Assembly: GCA_936450465.1 (NCBI GenBank)
Contig: OW388301.1
Location: 22,627,268 to 22,691,267, forward strand
Source: Gibbula magus
Lineage: Eukaryota; Mollusca; Gastropoda; Trochida; Trochidae
Reading direction: 5' to 3'
DNA length: 64,000 nt
Made by a program: the position numbers and the translations under genes. Below, piece after piece: positions 1 to 10,060 of the stretch (position 1 is the first letter of the stretch; each line of letters opens with the position of its first letter). Below the pieces are notes generated by a model. It was given only the letters and a program-made list of their open reading frames with translations, ran no database searches and had not been told where the DNA came from.

Positions 1-83
1 ACATAGAGCAATCGCGTTCAAGAGAGGTTTCCAAGTTATCGCTAAGTTAGCGATTACTTTGAAACCTCTCTTGAACACGGCCC
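1..83. mobile_element. Snapback repeat (GTAGCGCTAC family), truncated by window start
   Basis: This is the terminal part of the commonest repeat in the window. It contains a near-perfect palindrome: GTTCAAGAGAGGTTT, then TATCGCT/AGCGATTA arms, then AAACCTCTCTTGAAC. It ends in ACGGCCC. The same module recurs near 3430, 4011, 11940, 15720, 50914, 52666, 61049 and 63850. No ORF is present, so it is presumably non-autonomous. Confidence 0.75.
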
Positions 84-694
84 ATGTGTGATTGGACAGC
101 ATAGATAGTTATCAAATAACAATCGCTAAAAAGAATGAATCAAACAAAGAATCATGATTATATAATATCCACATGTGCTGCTGTGTGTATATTAAAGTAG
201 AAGTATTCAAATATCAATGAACAGATCAAATAGAAGCCGATTCCATAACATAACATATTGTTTTGTTTTGTCAAACAAACAACGAGGTGATTTTTTAATA
301 TTCCTGTAAATTAATGTTTATACTGAGAAGGGATTTAAAGTACAAAAATATGATTATATAATATAACCATTACGGAATCTTGTTTTGAAAAATTACAAAA
401 TGACTCACTATCACGTATTTTACTTGGACGAAATTATTACCAAATGTTTTGGTAAACAATATGTTTATCTAAATACCGTTATAAATATATTATGGTGAAT
501 TTACATTACATACTCAATTATATAATATTTCGAAACGTCTATGATAAGACAAATATTACCGTATAAAAACTACAAAAGGAAAGTACGTACAACGCGCCAG
601 CAATATGCTAACAATGCCAAACTGTATCCGTTATAATACCAACTCCTTATTGTGAGCACATGTTCATTTTGGAAATCATTGTAGTGTTCTCAGC

Positions 695-850
695 GACCTA
701 GGGCCACAGTGCAGCACCAGCATAATTGTTGTTTTATCTCCACAATGCTGAGTGCCAAGCAAGGAAGAAACTCTTTATGTTTAACATATTTTGGTATAGC
801 GCAGTCGGGAATCGAACCCCGACCATCTGGATGAACGGACACCCTACCCG
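695..850 (-). repeat. tRNA-derived SINE (family A), degraded copy
   Basis: Read on the minus strand, the segment carries a B-box-like GGTTCGATTCCCGAC. It is followed by a body (GGCACTCAGCATTGTGGAG, GCTGCACTGTGGCCCTAGG) that matches the better-preserved copy at 46366-46597. The A-box end near 850 is degraded and the AATAAAG(ATT)n tail is missing. It is not a functional tRNA. Confidence 0.65.
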
Positions 851-947
851 TTTATTAATAATCCTTCAGTTAAATTTAAAATAAAAAATTCAAACAGAAG
901 GCTAAATATTAAAATTTGTTACATTTTGCGTTGTTTAGTTTAGTTTA

Positions 948-1470
948 TAAACTACCGGGCAAAAGAAAGTACTCACCTCAGTTGATTTTATCATATTTTT
1001 GATTTTCAATTGCAAATACCTCAAGTTTTCGATGTCGTAATCCAAAACTGATAAGTACAGGTGTTTAGTTAGCAGTCAAAAAATACTTCTACATGTTTTT
1101 TAATTATTTTTTAAAAAATGAAATTTTAAGTTTAATTTTGTTTTTAAATTATTGTTGATGATACACAACTGTTCATCGACATATAAGACATATCCTATGT
1201 GAAAATAAATAAATGTGCCTGATTCTGCACACATTTAAAACATTTTAAACAGGGCAGGGGTCATGTTGGTGAAAATTACATTCTTAACCCTGTCTTCATT
1301 ACAAAAAGATATTTGAACTAAAATTTAACCTCAGTCACCAACAAAGTCATTCAAACTACTGCAGATAAGTATTATTGTATCGTGTCATAGTCAAATACAT
1401 CTGATTTCTTTTAAATATTGAATTAATCGAAATAAACTTAGGTGAAAACTTACTTTTGTCCGGTAGTTTA
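948..1470. mobile_element. Short TIR element with AAACTACCGG...GCAAAAG ends
   Basis: TAAACTACCGGGCAAAAGAAAG at the left (948 onward) is matched in inverse orientation by CTTACTTTTGTCCGGTAGTTTA ending at 1470. This gives about 22-bp imperfect terminal inverted repeats around about 520 bp of AT-rich DNA without a coding ORF. The GCAAAAGAAA core is shared with the TA-flanked pairs at 8598/11593 and 50472/52516, which suggests a related family. From 1471 to about 2260 I see no gene. Confidence 0.5.
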
Positions 1471-2282
1471 TGAGGTTGTCATTTTATAGATCGAACAAAA
1501 CACTATAAACATCAGCAACCAACCATATCTGACAAGGTAAAGGTAAACTATTACTTTCGCAATGTACACGTAAGTATGTACTTTGTTGCACAACATGTAT
1601 ATTGTTTCATAAAAGGAGTGGCTGTATTTTCTTCTTTGCTTTATATGTCCTCATTATCTCAGATAATCTGATTCAACTTTTGCATTATTAATTACTCTTT
1701 TGATATTCTTTATCAAATCTTTATTTGAAATATATAATTCCGTACATCATTCAGCAAACCATTGGTCAAAGTTCCCTTATCGGGACAGGTTGCAAGGACG
1801 TATACTTCATCCCTTTTTATTTCAACTCATCAACGAGCAACGTTTATATGCATATTCACAAAGTTATTTGGTACTTACCTGAAATAAGTAACGCCGAGAG
1901 GACACAGGTAAGAAATACAGGTGACATGACTACCGAACACATTTACTCTACCTGACTACCTGTGAACATGTATACTGTATACTCAGTGTGTGACGTCATC
2001 AGAAACATGAAGGTATTTTCTTTAAATTGACAGGTGCAGAATGAACAATTATTTGAAAATAAACATTATCGTGTAAATCAACGCTGATATATTATGTTTA
2101 GAAATTTATTTATTTTAAAGAGTTGATTAAAGATCTAAATGGTACGAAAACAATTAAATCGAGTCCAGCATTATGTTTAAATGTCAAAAGTTGTTTAGAA
2201 ATGTTTGAGGGTTTACGTTGACCATTGACGAGAGTTGGTTGCTGGCTTTATGACTTTTTTATTTTACCGTATTTCCTCGGAT

Positions 2283-2675
2283 AGAAGCCCGTGGCGTCTA
2301 TTTTTCAGACCTACACCAGCCCCTGCGTCTATTCGAGACCGGCGTCTATGAGAAACCAGGCGTTTATTCGAGACCGGCTTCTATTAGAAACCCGGCGTCT
2401 ATTCGAGACCGGCGTCTATTAGAAACCCGGCGTCTATTCGAGACCCGGCGTTTATTCGAGACCCAGCTTCTATTAGAAACCCGGCGTCTATTCGAGACCG
2501 GCTTCTATTAGAAACCCGGCGTCTATTCGAGACCCGGCGTTTCTTCGAGACCCAGCTTCTATTAGAAACCCGGCCTCTATTCGAGACCGGCGAATATTAG
2601 AAACCTGGCGTCTATTCGAGACTCGGCGTTTATTCGAGACCCGGCTTCTATAAGAAACCCGGCGTTTATACGAGG
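2283..2675. repeat. Minisatellite of GGCGTCTATTCGAGACC / GGCTTCTATTAGAAACC units
   Basis: About twenty tandem 17-20 bp half-units alternate between two variants, GGCGTCTATTCGAGACC and GGCTTCTATTAGAAACCC. They form a higher-order repeat of about 37-75 bp. An arginine-rich reading frame on the minus strand across it is an artefact of the periodicity. Confidence 0.8.
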
Positions 2676-3289
2676 AACTCGGTACTGTATGTTTGTTCAA
2701 CAGCAGTCTCACGTCTGTAATGTATCCTACCTTATTATATTCCACATTCCACCTGATGAAGGAGTAAGCATATACTCCGAAACGTCGTGTATCTTCACAT
2801 CCTGGATTCAGTCTCGTTTTGAGTTTGAGCTACCAGATTGAGACGTCCATCATACTTTTCTGAAATACAGAGACCAAAAGGAATATAAAAAAACACCAAA
2901 ACCTTTGGGTGGTACCAATATGCCAATTTTCAGCTCCCGGCTCATGGACTAAATAAAGAAGTTAGATTTAGAATCTTGTTTTGTTCAGTATGTATTCTAC
3001 TTCTCAATGCCCCTCAAAGAGTTGTCCTCACGTTGTTTATCAGAACACAAGGATTTCATCATTAGAATTGTGAACTAATGGGTGTGATTTAACAATTGAT
3101 CAAACCACAAATACGTCCGTTCTGCAGTTTTCGTTTCGTTGACTAACTCGATAAACACATTCGGATTCGAATAAATATGTTTCGGGTTCGAATTCCGACA
3201 GTAGCCTGACATCTTTTTAGTCGAGAGATGTTTAGTGCCGTACGGTTTGAGCGCAACACTATACCGAATTTCAGTACAGTAGTAACCCG

Positions 3290-3479
3290 GCCGTTCAACA
3301 AAATGAAGCGCTTCGTAGCGCTCATTGATCGCTTCTTCTCTCTTGAACGACACAGTGCAAATTCCTCGAAGTTTGCTCGCCTTGCTACTTAGCGCTACAT
3401 TGAGCAATCGCGTTCAAGAGAGGTTTAAAAGTAATCGCTAATTGAGCGATTACTTTGAAACATATCTTGAACACGGCCC
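3290..3479. mobile_element. Snapback repeat (GTAGCGCTAC family)
   Basis: The copy contains GAACGACACAGTGCAAATTC, GCTCGCCTTGCTACTTAGCG and the AGAGAGGTTTAAAAGTAATC hairpin, and ends in AACACGGCCC. The left boundary is blurred: the expected GGGCTCCGTTCCATAACAGC start is missing, so the copy is truncated or diverged. A minus-strand reading frame through it is not a gene. Confidence 0.7.
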
Positions 3480-3482
3480 CGA

Positions 3483-3592
3483 TGTTTAGTCGATGCTTGC
3501 AGATTTAACTGCATTTCATTGCCATGATGGTGTTGCGGGCTTTCGTCCCGCAAAAATACTAGCCAATGTGATATATGTGAACTACTTTTTAA
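3483..3592 (+). repeat. SINE family B, 3' fragment
   Basis: The segment holds the 3' body of the SINE seen complete at 37661-37930: TGGTGTTGCGGGCTTTC, CCCGCAAAAATACTAGCC and TGTGATATATGTGAA. It has no tRNA-like head. About 3600-4010 holds nothing I can identify. Confidence 0.55.
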
Positions 3593-4010
3593 AGCGGCGG
3601 AAAAAATCCAAATACCGTCACAGTGATTAACACGACTGTCTAACTTAATTTAGATCAGATTAGGGGATTCTTCGGGGTTTACATGAAAGATAAAAGAGAT
3701 ATCAACCATCATCCCCCTGAACACTAGTCAACTACCGTACTAATGATATATAAATACAAAAGTGATTGAAAACCACTCTATCCTGAATCAACACCGATAC
3801 ACAGACAATGCTAAGTTACTCAATGCGCGCCTATATAGTGGCCGCAGTTTTGGATATTCCTAAGCGATTTGAGATTGTGTACCTCATGAAGTTCTTACCC
3901 GTTGAATATATCACTGTTTAATAAATCTACAATGCAATTGCATATTGTGTAATAACAGCGCGGGCTGCCGGAACTATTTGTACTCTGTCACGTGACCACG
4001 TGTCATATCA

Positions 4011-4169
4011 GGGCCGTGTTCAAGAGGGATTTTAAAGTAAACCTCTCTTGAACGCGATTGCTCAATGTAGGTTTTTCACCGTGTCGTTCAGGAGAGAATG
4101 AGCGCTACTTGAGCGCTAGATTGAGCAATCAATGAGCGATTATAAGCGCTCGCTGTTATGGAACGGGCT
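4011..4169. mobile_element. Snapback repeat (GTAGCGCTAC family), short variant
   Basis: It starts GGGCCGTGTTCAAGAG and ends GCTGTTATGGAACGGGCT. The central hairpin is shortened compared with the copies at 50914 and 61049. Repeated GAGCGCTACTTGAGCGCTA motifs lie in the right half. Confidence 0.75.
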
Positions 4170-4594
4170 CAGCTGTCATTCACAACAACGTTGACTCCGT
4201 GAGTGAAACTGTTTGAAATGTACAGCACGATGTACAGTGTGTTAAGTGTTATATATAGTCGCTTTGTCCTATCTTTGTGGGGCGAATCAACAATTCAGTA
4301 ATTCACGTGAATTTACATTCACCCCAAGTCATCTGTGTACATGTATTATTTCAATGCATTGAGCTTTCTTAGGTATATGCGATATACATTGTATAACCAT
4401 GAGGCGATGAGCTCGAATGTGGTAGTTTTAGCTCTACCGCCATTCAAAATAATCCAAAAAGTGAAATCTGGTTGTTTACATACATGTATTGACACCACAT
4501 TGCTAATTCATTAAACGTGTTCTGTAACGATCTGTTACTTTTTCTCAATCGTAATTGTTGAAAACTTGGTATACATATTAAAATTACAAGGCAT

Positions 4595-5220
4595 TTCGCT
4601 TTTGCTCGTTAGATACCAAACAATTCACTAGCTTCATAAATATGTTTTGAAGCGGGACGTCGTTCAGTATTCTCTAAAGTACGCTCGTTATAAACCCATT
4701 GTAGGTATGCATCGTCCAAGTTAATGTTGATATTCACCTTTGAAGTTTTCTCAAGGCACGAGAGTTGTCAGCTTGTTGCGAAAGTGCAAAGGTCATCTCA
4801 GACCAAATAAAACTAAAGTTAACTGGTCTTCGAAGCCCTCTTAAATGTGAACACGCTTAGAATTTTTGTTGACATTTTACATTCTTTTTCTGACTAAGCC
4901 TTTGCATTTCGTAACAGATCTTTCGTTCAAGGGCATTTTGAAAATATGTTTTTTTTAACATACGATTTCTGACACCAGCGTTTTAATCAAAGAACTTTTC
5001 TAGCTTCATAAACGACATTAGCTTAACACAATGGCAATTGTTTCATCGTCAGCGAGGGCGTACATAGAGATTATTACCCGAGGAAATGTGTCATATGACT
5101 TTTACGAAACGAGTGTGAATTTTTTATTGCCCGAGCGAGAGCGAGGGTTATACACAAATTCGCACGAGTTTCGTAAAAGTCATATGGCACACTTTCGAGT
5201 GTAATAATTTCTTTATTACC
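4595..5220. repeat. Palindromic MITE-like sequences
   Basis: Two items are visible. At 4600-4690 the half-element TTTTGCTCGTTAGATACC...GCGGGACGTCGTTCAGTATT matches one arm of the palindrome at 11321-11480. At 5065-5220 the arms GTGTCATATGACTTTTACGAA and TTCGTAAAAGTCATATGGCAC form a hairpin centred near 5140, with GAGCGAGAGCGAGGG in the loop. No ORF is present. The 4180-4595 segment shows nothing recognisable. Confidence 0.5.
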
Positions 5221-5866
5221 CAATTATTCCATTTGATTCGCGTTAAAATAGTCAGGAAACGGCCCACTTTCCTTGCGACGGCAAGCTATAGGGACGTCAC
5301 GAACAATCGTTTTATGACGTCACAGGCGACGTAATACGGGAAGCCGCGGTGAAACAATCGTTGCTCGGCAAACGTGATATGTGCACATGTGCTCATATCA
5401 AAAATATTAACTCGGTTATTTTCAACCATTTTGGTAATAATGGCTTTTACATGTATTTCGTTATTCTCTAGCTATAACTATAAACTCAGGGCTCGGTTCC
5501 GATACTTACATACTTATCTTCATTGATCAATCTTTGATAGTTCATTATATTGAAAGAATTAATCATTTTAGTACTCATAACATCAATTCAACATTAAATA
5601 CATATCAATAAGTTTCAAACATTGTATACTACTGAAACGATTGTGTCCACATACCTTTAAATTTGCATGCAGAGTAATACGAAACGACCATTTTGTTTCA
5701 ATGTTAAGATAAGATAAGATAAACTTTATTATCCCAGATGGGCAATTCGTCTTACTCTCAAAGAGTCTTTGGTAGAATACAATACAAAATAACAATACAT
5801 GAATACAATATTAAATAAACCAAAACAATAATAACATGCATTGTGTTGGTGGGTACTAAATATGAC

Positions 5867-5910
<44 letters not shown>

Positions 5911-5950
5911 AATAGTAAACATCAGATGGTTTTGACTGGATCAATCTTCT

Positions 5951-6544
5951 TTAATACGATACAGGATGTTGGTGTTGCCTGTACTGTTTGGATGTGTTGT
6001 AGTTTCGTTGTCTGTAGTGATGTTGATTGTAGGCAGGGTAGGATTCGTCCCCTGCAGTAGAGTTTGGAAGCCCTCGCATCCATTCTTCTTTCTTATTCCA
6101 TGCTGTCCTACATTTCATTTCTCCTTTCTGAGTGTCTTCATACCACAGTGCATGTAATTTTTCTTTTATGGTATCTTCAGTTGACTCAATGAATGAGTGC
6201 ATCTCTCCGTCTGTCTTTGAATATGTTTCTACATATTTTATGTGTTCATTTAAAAGTTTTTCACTGTCCTGTTCCATCTGTGTGATGGCAAATTGGGTCA
6301 TATCCTCCTCATTCAGGTTCTTCTCGGTGAATTTTCTGGGGATGTAAGGTGTCTCTAAGCCCAGATATTCATGGTAAATATCAGATGTCTGCTTAGTCCT
6401 TAAGGAGTGGTAAAATGCCTGTTGTCTTTCGTGAAGCTTTCTATTCCACATTTTCGAAATCGATTTTCTTTTGGCATATGCCAGTCTCAGTGCTTCGTTG
6501 TCTGCCTGTTGTTTAAGGAATATATATATATATATATATGCCAT
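5951..6544 (-). CDS. Unidentified charged 197-aa ORF, probably transposon-associated
   Basis: I do not recognise the product. The first residues come from the adjacent (AT)n tract (MAYIYIYIF) and are probably not real. The body is strongly charged, with a motif HEYLGLETPYIPRKF around residues 58-72. Helical E/K-rich segments follow, and then a Y/Q/H-rich tail (YNQHHYRQRNYNTSKQYRQ). There are no transmembrane segments. It sits between two AT microsatellites, in the 3' region of a LINE on the same strand. It may be an ORF carried by an element inserted into a TA run, a host gene fragment, or part of the LINE. The uninterrupted frame over nearly 600 bp argues against chance. Confidence 0.4.
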   Translation of the reverse strand: MAYIYIYIFLKQQADNEALRLAYAKRKSISKMWNRKLHERQQAFYHSLRTKQTSDIYHEYLGLETPYIPRKFTEKNLNEEDMTQFAITQMEQDSEKLLNEHIKYVETYSKTDGEMHSFIESTEDTIKEKLHALWYEDTQKGEMKCRTAWNKKEEWMRGLPNSTAGDESYPAYNQHHYRQRNYNTSKQYRQHQHPVSY

Positions 6545-6585
6545 ACTTTAATCAACCATGTCGTGTTTCAAGAGTTACATAATTG

Positions 6586-7911
6586 CTATTTGGTGTGAAG
6601 GTTTAGAATTTGTATACTGTATGGGACAAACGATTTTGATGCTCTGTTAGTTTTTAAATGCCAGATTTTGAAACGACGTCCAGATGGTAGAAATTCATAA
6701 TATTCATTTAGAAAGTGCGATGGGTCTGATTGAATGGCTAGTGCCTTCTTTTTAACTCTAGAATCAAACTGGAATGAAAGATGCTCAAAATTGAAGCCGC
6801 AATTTTTACTGGAGGTGCTTACAATTTTGTCAATTTTGTTTTTTTGTCTTAGAGGAAGATTTCCGTACCATCCATGGAAGCAGAAAGTCAGAATGCTTTT
6901 GATAAAGGTTTGGTAGAATAATCTCAGAAAACTGCGGTCTACATCAAAAGATCGTAATTTTCGCAGGAAGAAAAGCCTTTGTTGTGCCTTTGCATGTACA
7001 CGGTGTGAATTAGATTTCCATGAAAGTTTGTTGTCAATTATCGTACCAAGATATTTATACTCGTCTACTATTTCAACTTCCTGCCCGTCAATATTAACTG
7101 GCTCTAGTTTTTCCCTTTTCGTACGGACATCAATTATCATTTCCTTTGTTTTACTAATATTCAGAGAAAGGAAATTTTCTTTACACCATATAATGAACGA
7201 TTCAATATTTTCTCTATACTCTAATTCCGACTGATGTATAAAGCCAACCAAAGCAGCATCATCTGCAAATTTGAAATTCAAACAAGAGGATAAATGAGAT
7301 ACACAGTCATTTGTATAGAGAGTGAAGAGGACAGGAGACAGGGCACATCCTTGAGGAGCACCGGTACTTAGGAGATTGATATCAGAGAGCGTAGAATTCA
7401 CTCGAACACGTTGAGGACGATTAACAAAGAAAGCTTCTATCCAGTTGATGATGTTTCTGTTTACTCCCATGTGGAATAATTTTGTTATCATAAGATGTGG
7501 CTGGATTGTATTAAAGGCAGAAGAAAAGTCTGCAAATAGTATTCTTACATATGATTTTGAATTCTCTAGGTGAATATAGATCTTATGCAAAAGAGAAATG
7601 AGTGCATCCTCAACACCGCGTCCAGTCCTATAAGCAAACTGAAGAGGGTCCATTAGATATCCAGTATTTTGTCTAATTAGGTTCAGGATAATACGCTCGA
7701 AACATTTCATGATTATTGGGGTTAGAGCCACTGGGCGGTAGTCATTGAGGATTGAAGGTTTTGACGTTTTCGGAACTGGGATTATATGAGACGTTTTCCA
7801 TATTGCTGGTATATGATGGGTGTCAACAGACATCTGAAACAGCACTCTGAAGATCCCACACCTGGTCACAACATTCCCGAAGTGCAATGCCAGGTACTCC
7901 ATCCGGGCCAC
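6586..7911 (-). pseudogene. LINE reverse transcriptase, C-terminal part (CR1/Rex1-like)
   Basis: RNA-dependent DNA polymerase of a non-LTR retrotransposon, which would copy the element RNA at a nicked genomic target. Seen in order: NDYRPVALTPIIMKCFERI, DPLQFAYRTGRGVEDA, the first catalytic block LFADFSSAFNTIQP, the GAPQGCALSPVLF motif, and the catalytic FADD box in NFKFADDAALVGF. Then come the thumb-region block VDEYKYLGTIIDNKLSW and the C-terminal RFKIWHLKTNRASKSFVPYS. A frameshift near 7823-7911 separates it from the N-terminal RT piece, and the endonuclease is absent, so it cannot act as an intact element. The clade is recalled from family motifs, not computed. Confidence 0.85.
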
Positions 7912-8245
7912 TAGCTTTCCGAATGTTTATCTTTCTAAATGCTAACATTACATCAGTATCCGTTATGACTAAGTCACCATCTTCGGGTAGGCTTTGAATG
8001 AAAGCACTCCTAGTCTGGGTGAAGTCATGTATATCAAACCTAGAATAGAATTGATTAAGATCACTAGCAAATGAAACATCGTTTTGCTTGTTAAAAGACT
8101 TATTTTTACTATCGTTGCCAATTATAGTTTTAATTGCGTTCCACGCTGCTTTCAAATTGTTACACCGGAATTCCTTCTCAATTTTATCTTTATACTCAAG
8201 TTTGCACTTTTTTTCACGTTTGATATCCCGTTGAATCTCCTTCAC
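7823..8245 (-). pseudogene. LINE reverse transcriptase, N-terminal part (frameshifted)
   Basis: The frame encodes the region just before the polymerase core, including VMLAFRKINIRKASGPDGVPG, the usual KA.GPDG entry motif of LINE reverse transcriptases. It overlaps the following RT frame by about 90 nt in a different register, so one indel has broken a single ORF. Upstream, LINE similarity stops near 8262, where the 5' truncation lies. Confidence 0.75.
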
Positions 8246-8717
8246 TCTTATTCTGTCTCCTGAGCAATATAAAAAACAATATGTTCAGGGGTGAAATGCG
8301 GCATTTATCGGTTGATATAAAATCCACGTTTTCACTGAGCGAAATAACATGTTATTCTACTCAGTGAAATACCTCATATGACCATTCTCTTCCCATTTCC
8401 TTAGGATCGAAAATCTGAAGGAAGAGAATTGTCCTATGACATCATAGTAACAATATGATGACGTCATAAAATGACCGTGATAAGGCAAGAAGATCATGGA
8501 AGCTGAATTCACAAATTAACGTCATTTATGAATTAAACCTTATTTGTTAAATTTGATAAACTAAACAGTTGACATTCTCGTTGATTACCATGATGTACAC
8601 CCAGCGGCAAAAGAAACGATAGCATACAAAATGTGTTAATCCACCAGCGATAAATACGACTGAAATAGAGTTACAGCATGTCTTGAGAAACCAACTTAAC
8701 TAAACTTGAAATTTTCT

Positions 8718-8797
8718 AAGAAGAAGAAGAAGAACAAGAAGAACAAGAAGAACAAGAAGAAGAAAGAACGAAAGAAAGAAAGAAAGAAAGAAAGAAA
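8718..8797 (+). repeat. Purine-rich microsatellite (GAA)n / (GAAA)n
   Basis: AAGAAGAAGAAGAACAAGAAG grades into AAAGAAAGAAAGAAAG. It is a simple repeat with a complete purine/pyrimidine strand bias. Apart from this and the hairpin at 9525-9665, the 8260-10060 stretch holds no gene that I can see. Confidence 0.9.
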
Positions 8798-9524
8798 TTA
8801 TTTATAACTCGTGTCTGATCAGATAAGCGAAACTGGCGTGATATTAGAGGACAATTCTTATCAAGACATATAAACGTGAGAGAGGCAGTTTGTGAGCCTA
8901 CTTTACTCTTTATCTTACTTTCTCGGCAGTTAAAGGCTCTCTGTAAGTAGACCTAGGATTAATCTGTCTTCTATAGAACTGTTTATACTTGCTTATTACA
9001 AAACATTGCTGAATAAATAATTACCATATCTGACATATGTACCATATCTATCTATGTTTAGATACATAGGTTTTTAGTGCTCAATGTCATTCAAACATAT
9101 ACACTTATAAATTAATTTATTAATTTATAAATAATTATTTATGAACATATAAATCTATGTAATTGGCACTATATGTGTAAATATCAATTTTGTCTAATAA
9201 CCATTCTATTTGTCGTCTTCTCCAAAGTCATAATGCACTTGATGAAGTAATATAAGATACCCACGGCAATAAACCACAGGCGGCAAATGGGACCGACAGC
9301 GTGCTTTATGAGACAATAACACATGCTCGTGGTTTTACACGTCAGTTAGAGCGTCTCTTAGGAAATGACGTCATACTTTACGTCACTTTGATTGTTCAAT
9401 ACTAGTGAATGTGTTCTACGACGGGAGGCATTCATATTTTCAACAAATATATTTTATACAAACAGATAATATCTCCGCGATGTTTATACAAAGGCGAGTA
9501 ACTGTTTAAGGGCATCTCATATAA

Positions 9525-9665
9525 GGAATAGAAGACTCGTTGTTGTCCTTTATCGTTGAATAAAACATAGCCGAGAACATAAAACACTCAGGGCTGCGCC
9601 CCTCAAGTTTTATGCTCCCTGCTATGTTTTATTCAACGATAAAGCACGCCAACTCGTCTTCTATT
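9525..9665. repeat. Palindromic MITE-like hairpin
   Basis: The left arm AGAAGACTCGTTG...TTTATCGTTGAATAAAACATAG is matched by the right arm CTATGTTTTATTCAACGATAAA...CAACTCGTCTTCT. The loop contains CTCAGGGCTGCGCCCCTC. It has no ORF and is a small snapback element. It lies about 400 bp upstream of the sushi gene start codon. Confidence 0.6.
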
Positions 9666-10060
9666 TTTTAAATAGAATGAGTAGATGATAAATACATTAT
9701 TACACTTGAAAGTGAAATTAATCGAAACCCGTGTTTGACTCTAATGCTTGAATGATAGCTGTATGGTTTTGAGCAGTATCAAACGTTAAACAATCTATAA
9801 ATTGTGAAACATCATGTACATTATATAGTTTAACATATTTAACAACTAACTTTGAGTTGTCAAACTTTCTTGTTTCAAATAATTAATCTGTAAAATATTG
9901 ACACCCAAAAGTAATACGAGGGGAGTTTAGTAAGTTTTGCAATAAGTCCAAATCGGAAAATATGTAATACTTTAGTTCTCAAGATAATCTCCAATAACTT
10001 TAATATACAATTTACCTTTTACCAATTAAACGGTATTTCATTCATAGAAAAGGATTTGCA

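Larger units (their letters stand above)
5702..8262 (-). mobile_element. 5'-truncated CR1/Rex1-like LINE, interrupted near its 3' end
   Basis: This is a non-LTR retrotransposon on the minus strand. The reverse transcriptase region covers 8245-6586. Near 5702-5760 the sequence reads, on the minus strand, GCCCATCTGGGATAATAAAG followed by a TTATC-repeat tail, typical of a LINE 3' end. Nothing encoding an endonuclease lies 5' of 8262, so the copy is truncated. Between the RT stop and the tail lie two (AT)n tracts (about 5867-5907 and 6518-6540) that bracket an unrelated-looking 197-aa ORF. Similar LINE fragments lie at 41028-41545. Confidence 0.7.

Noticed and set aside
3075..3407. 110-codon ORF on the minus strand
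   Set aside because: It lies largely in a snapback repeat, and the same peptide start (MLNVALSSKASKLRGICTV) recurs in the repeat at 50986, so it is repeat-derived.
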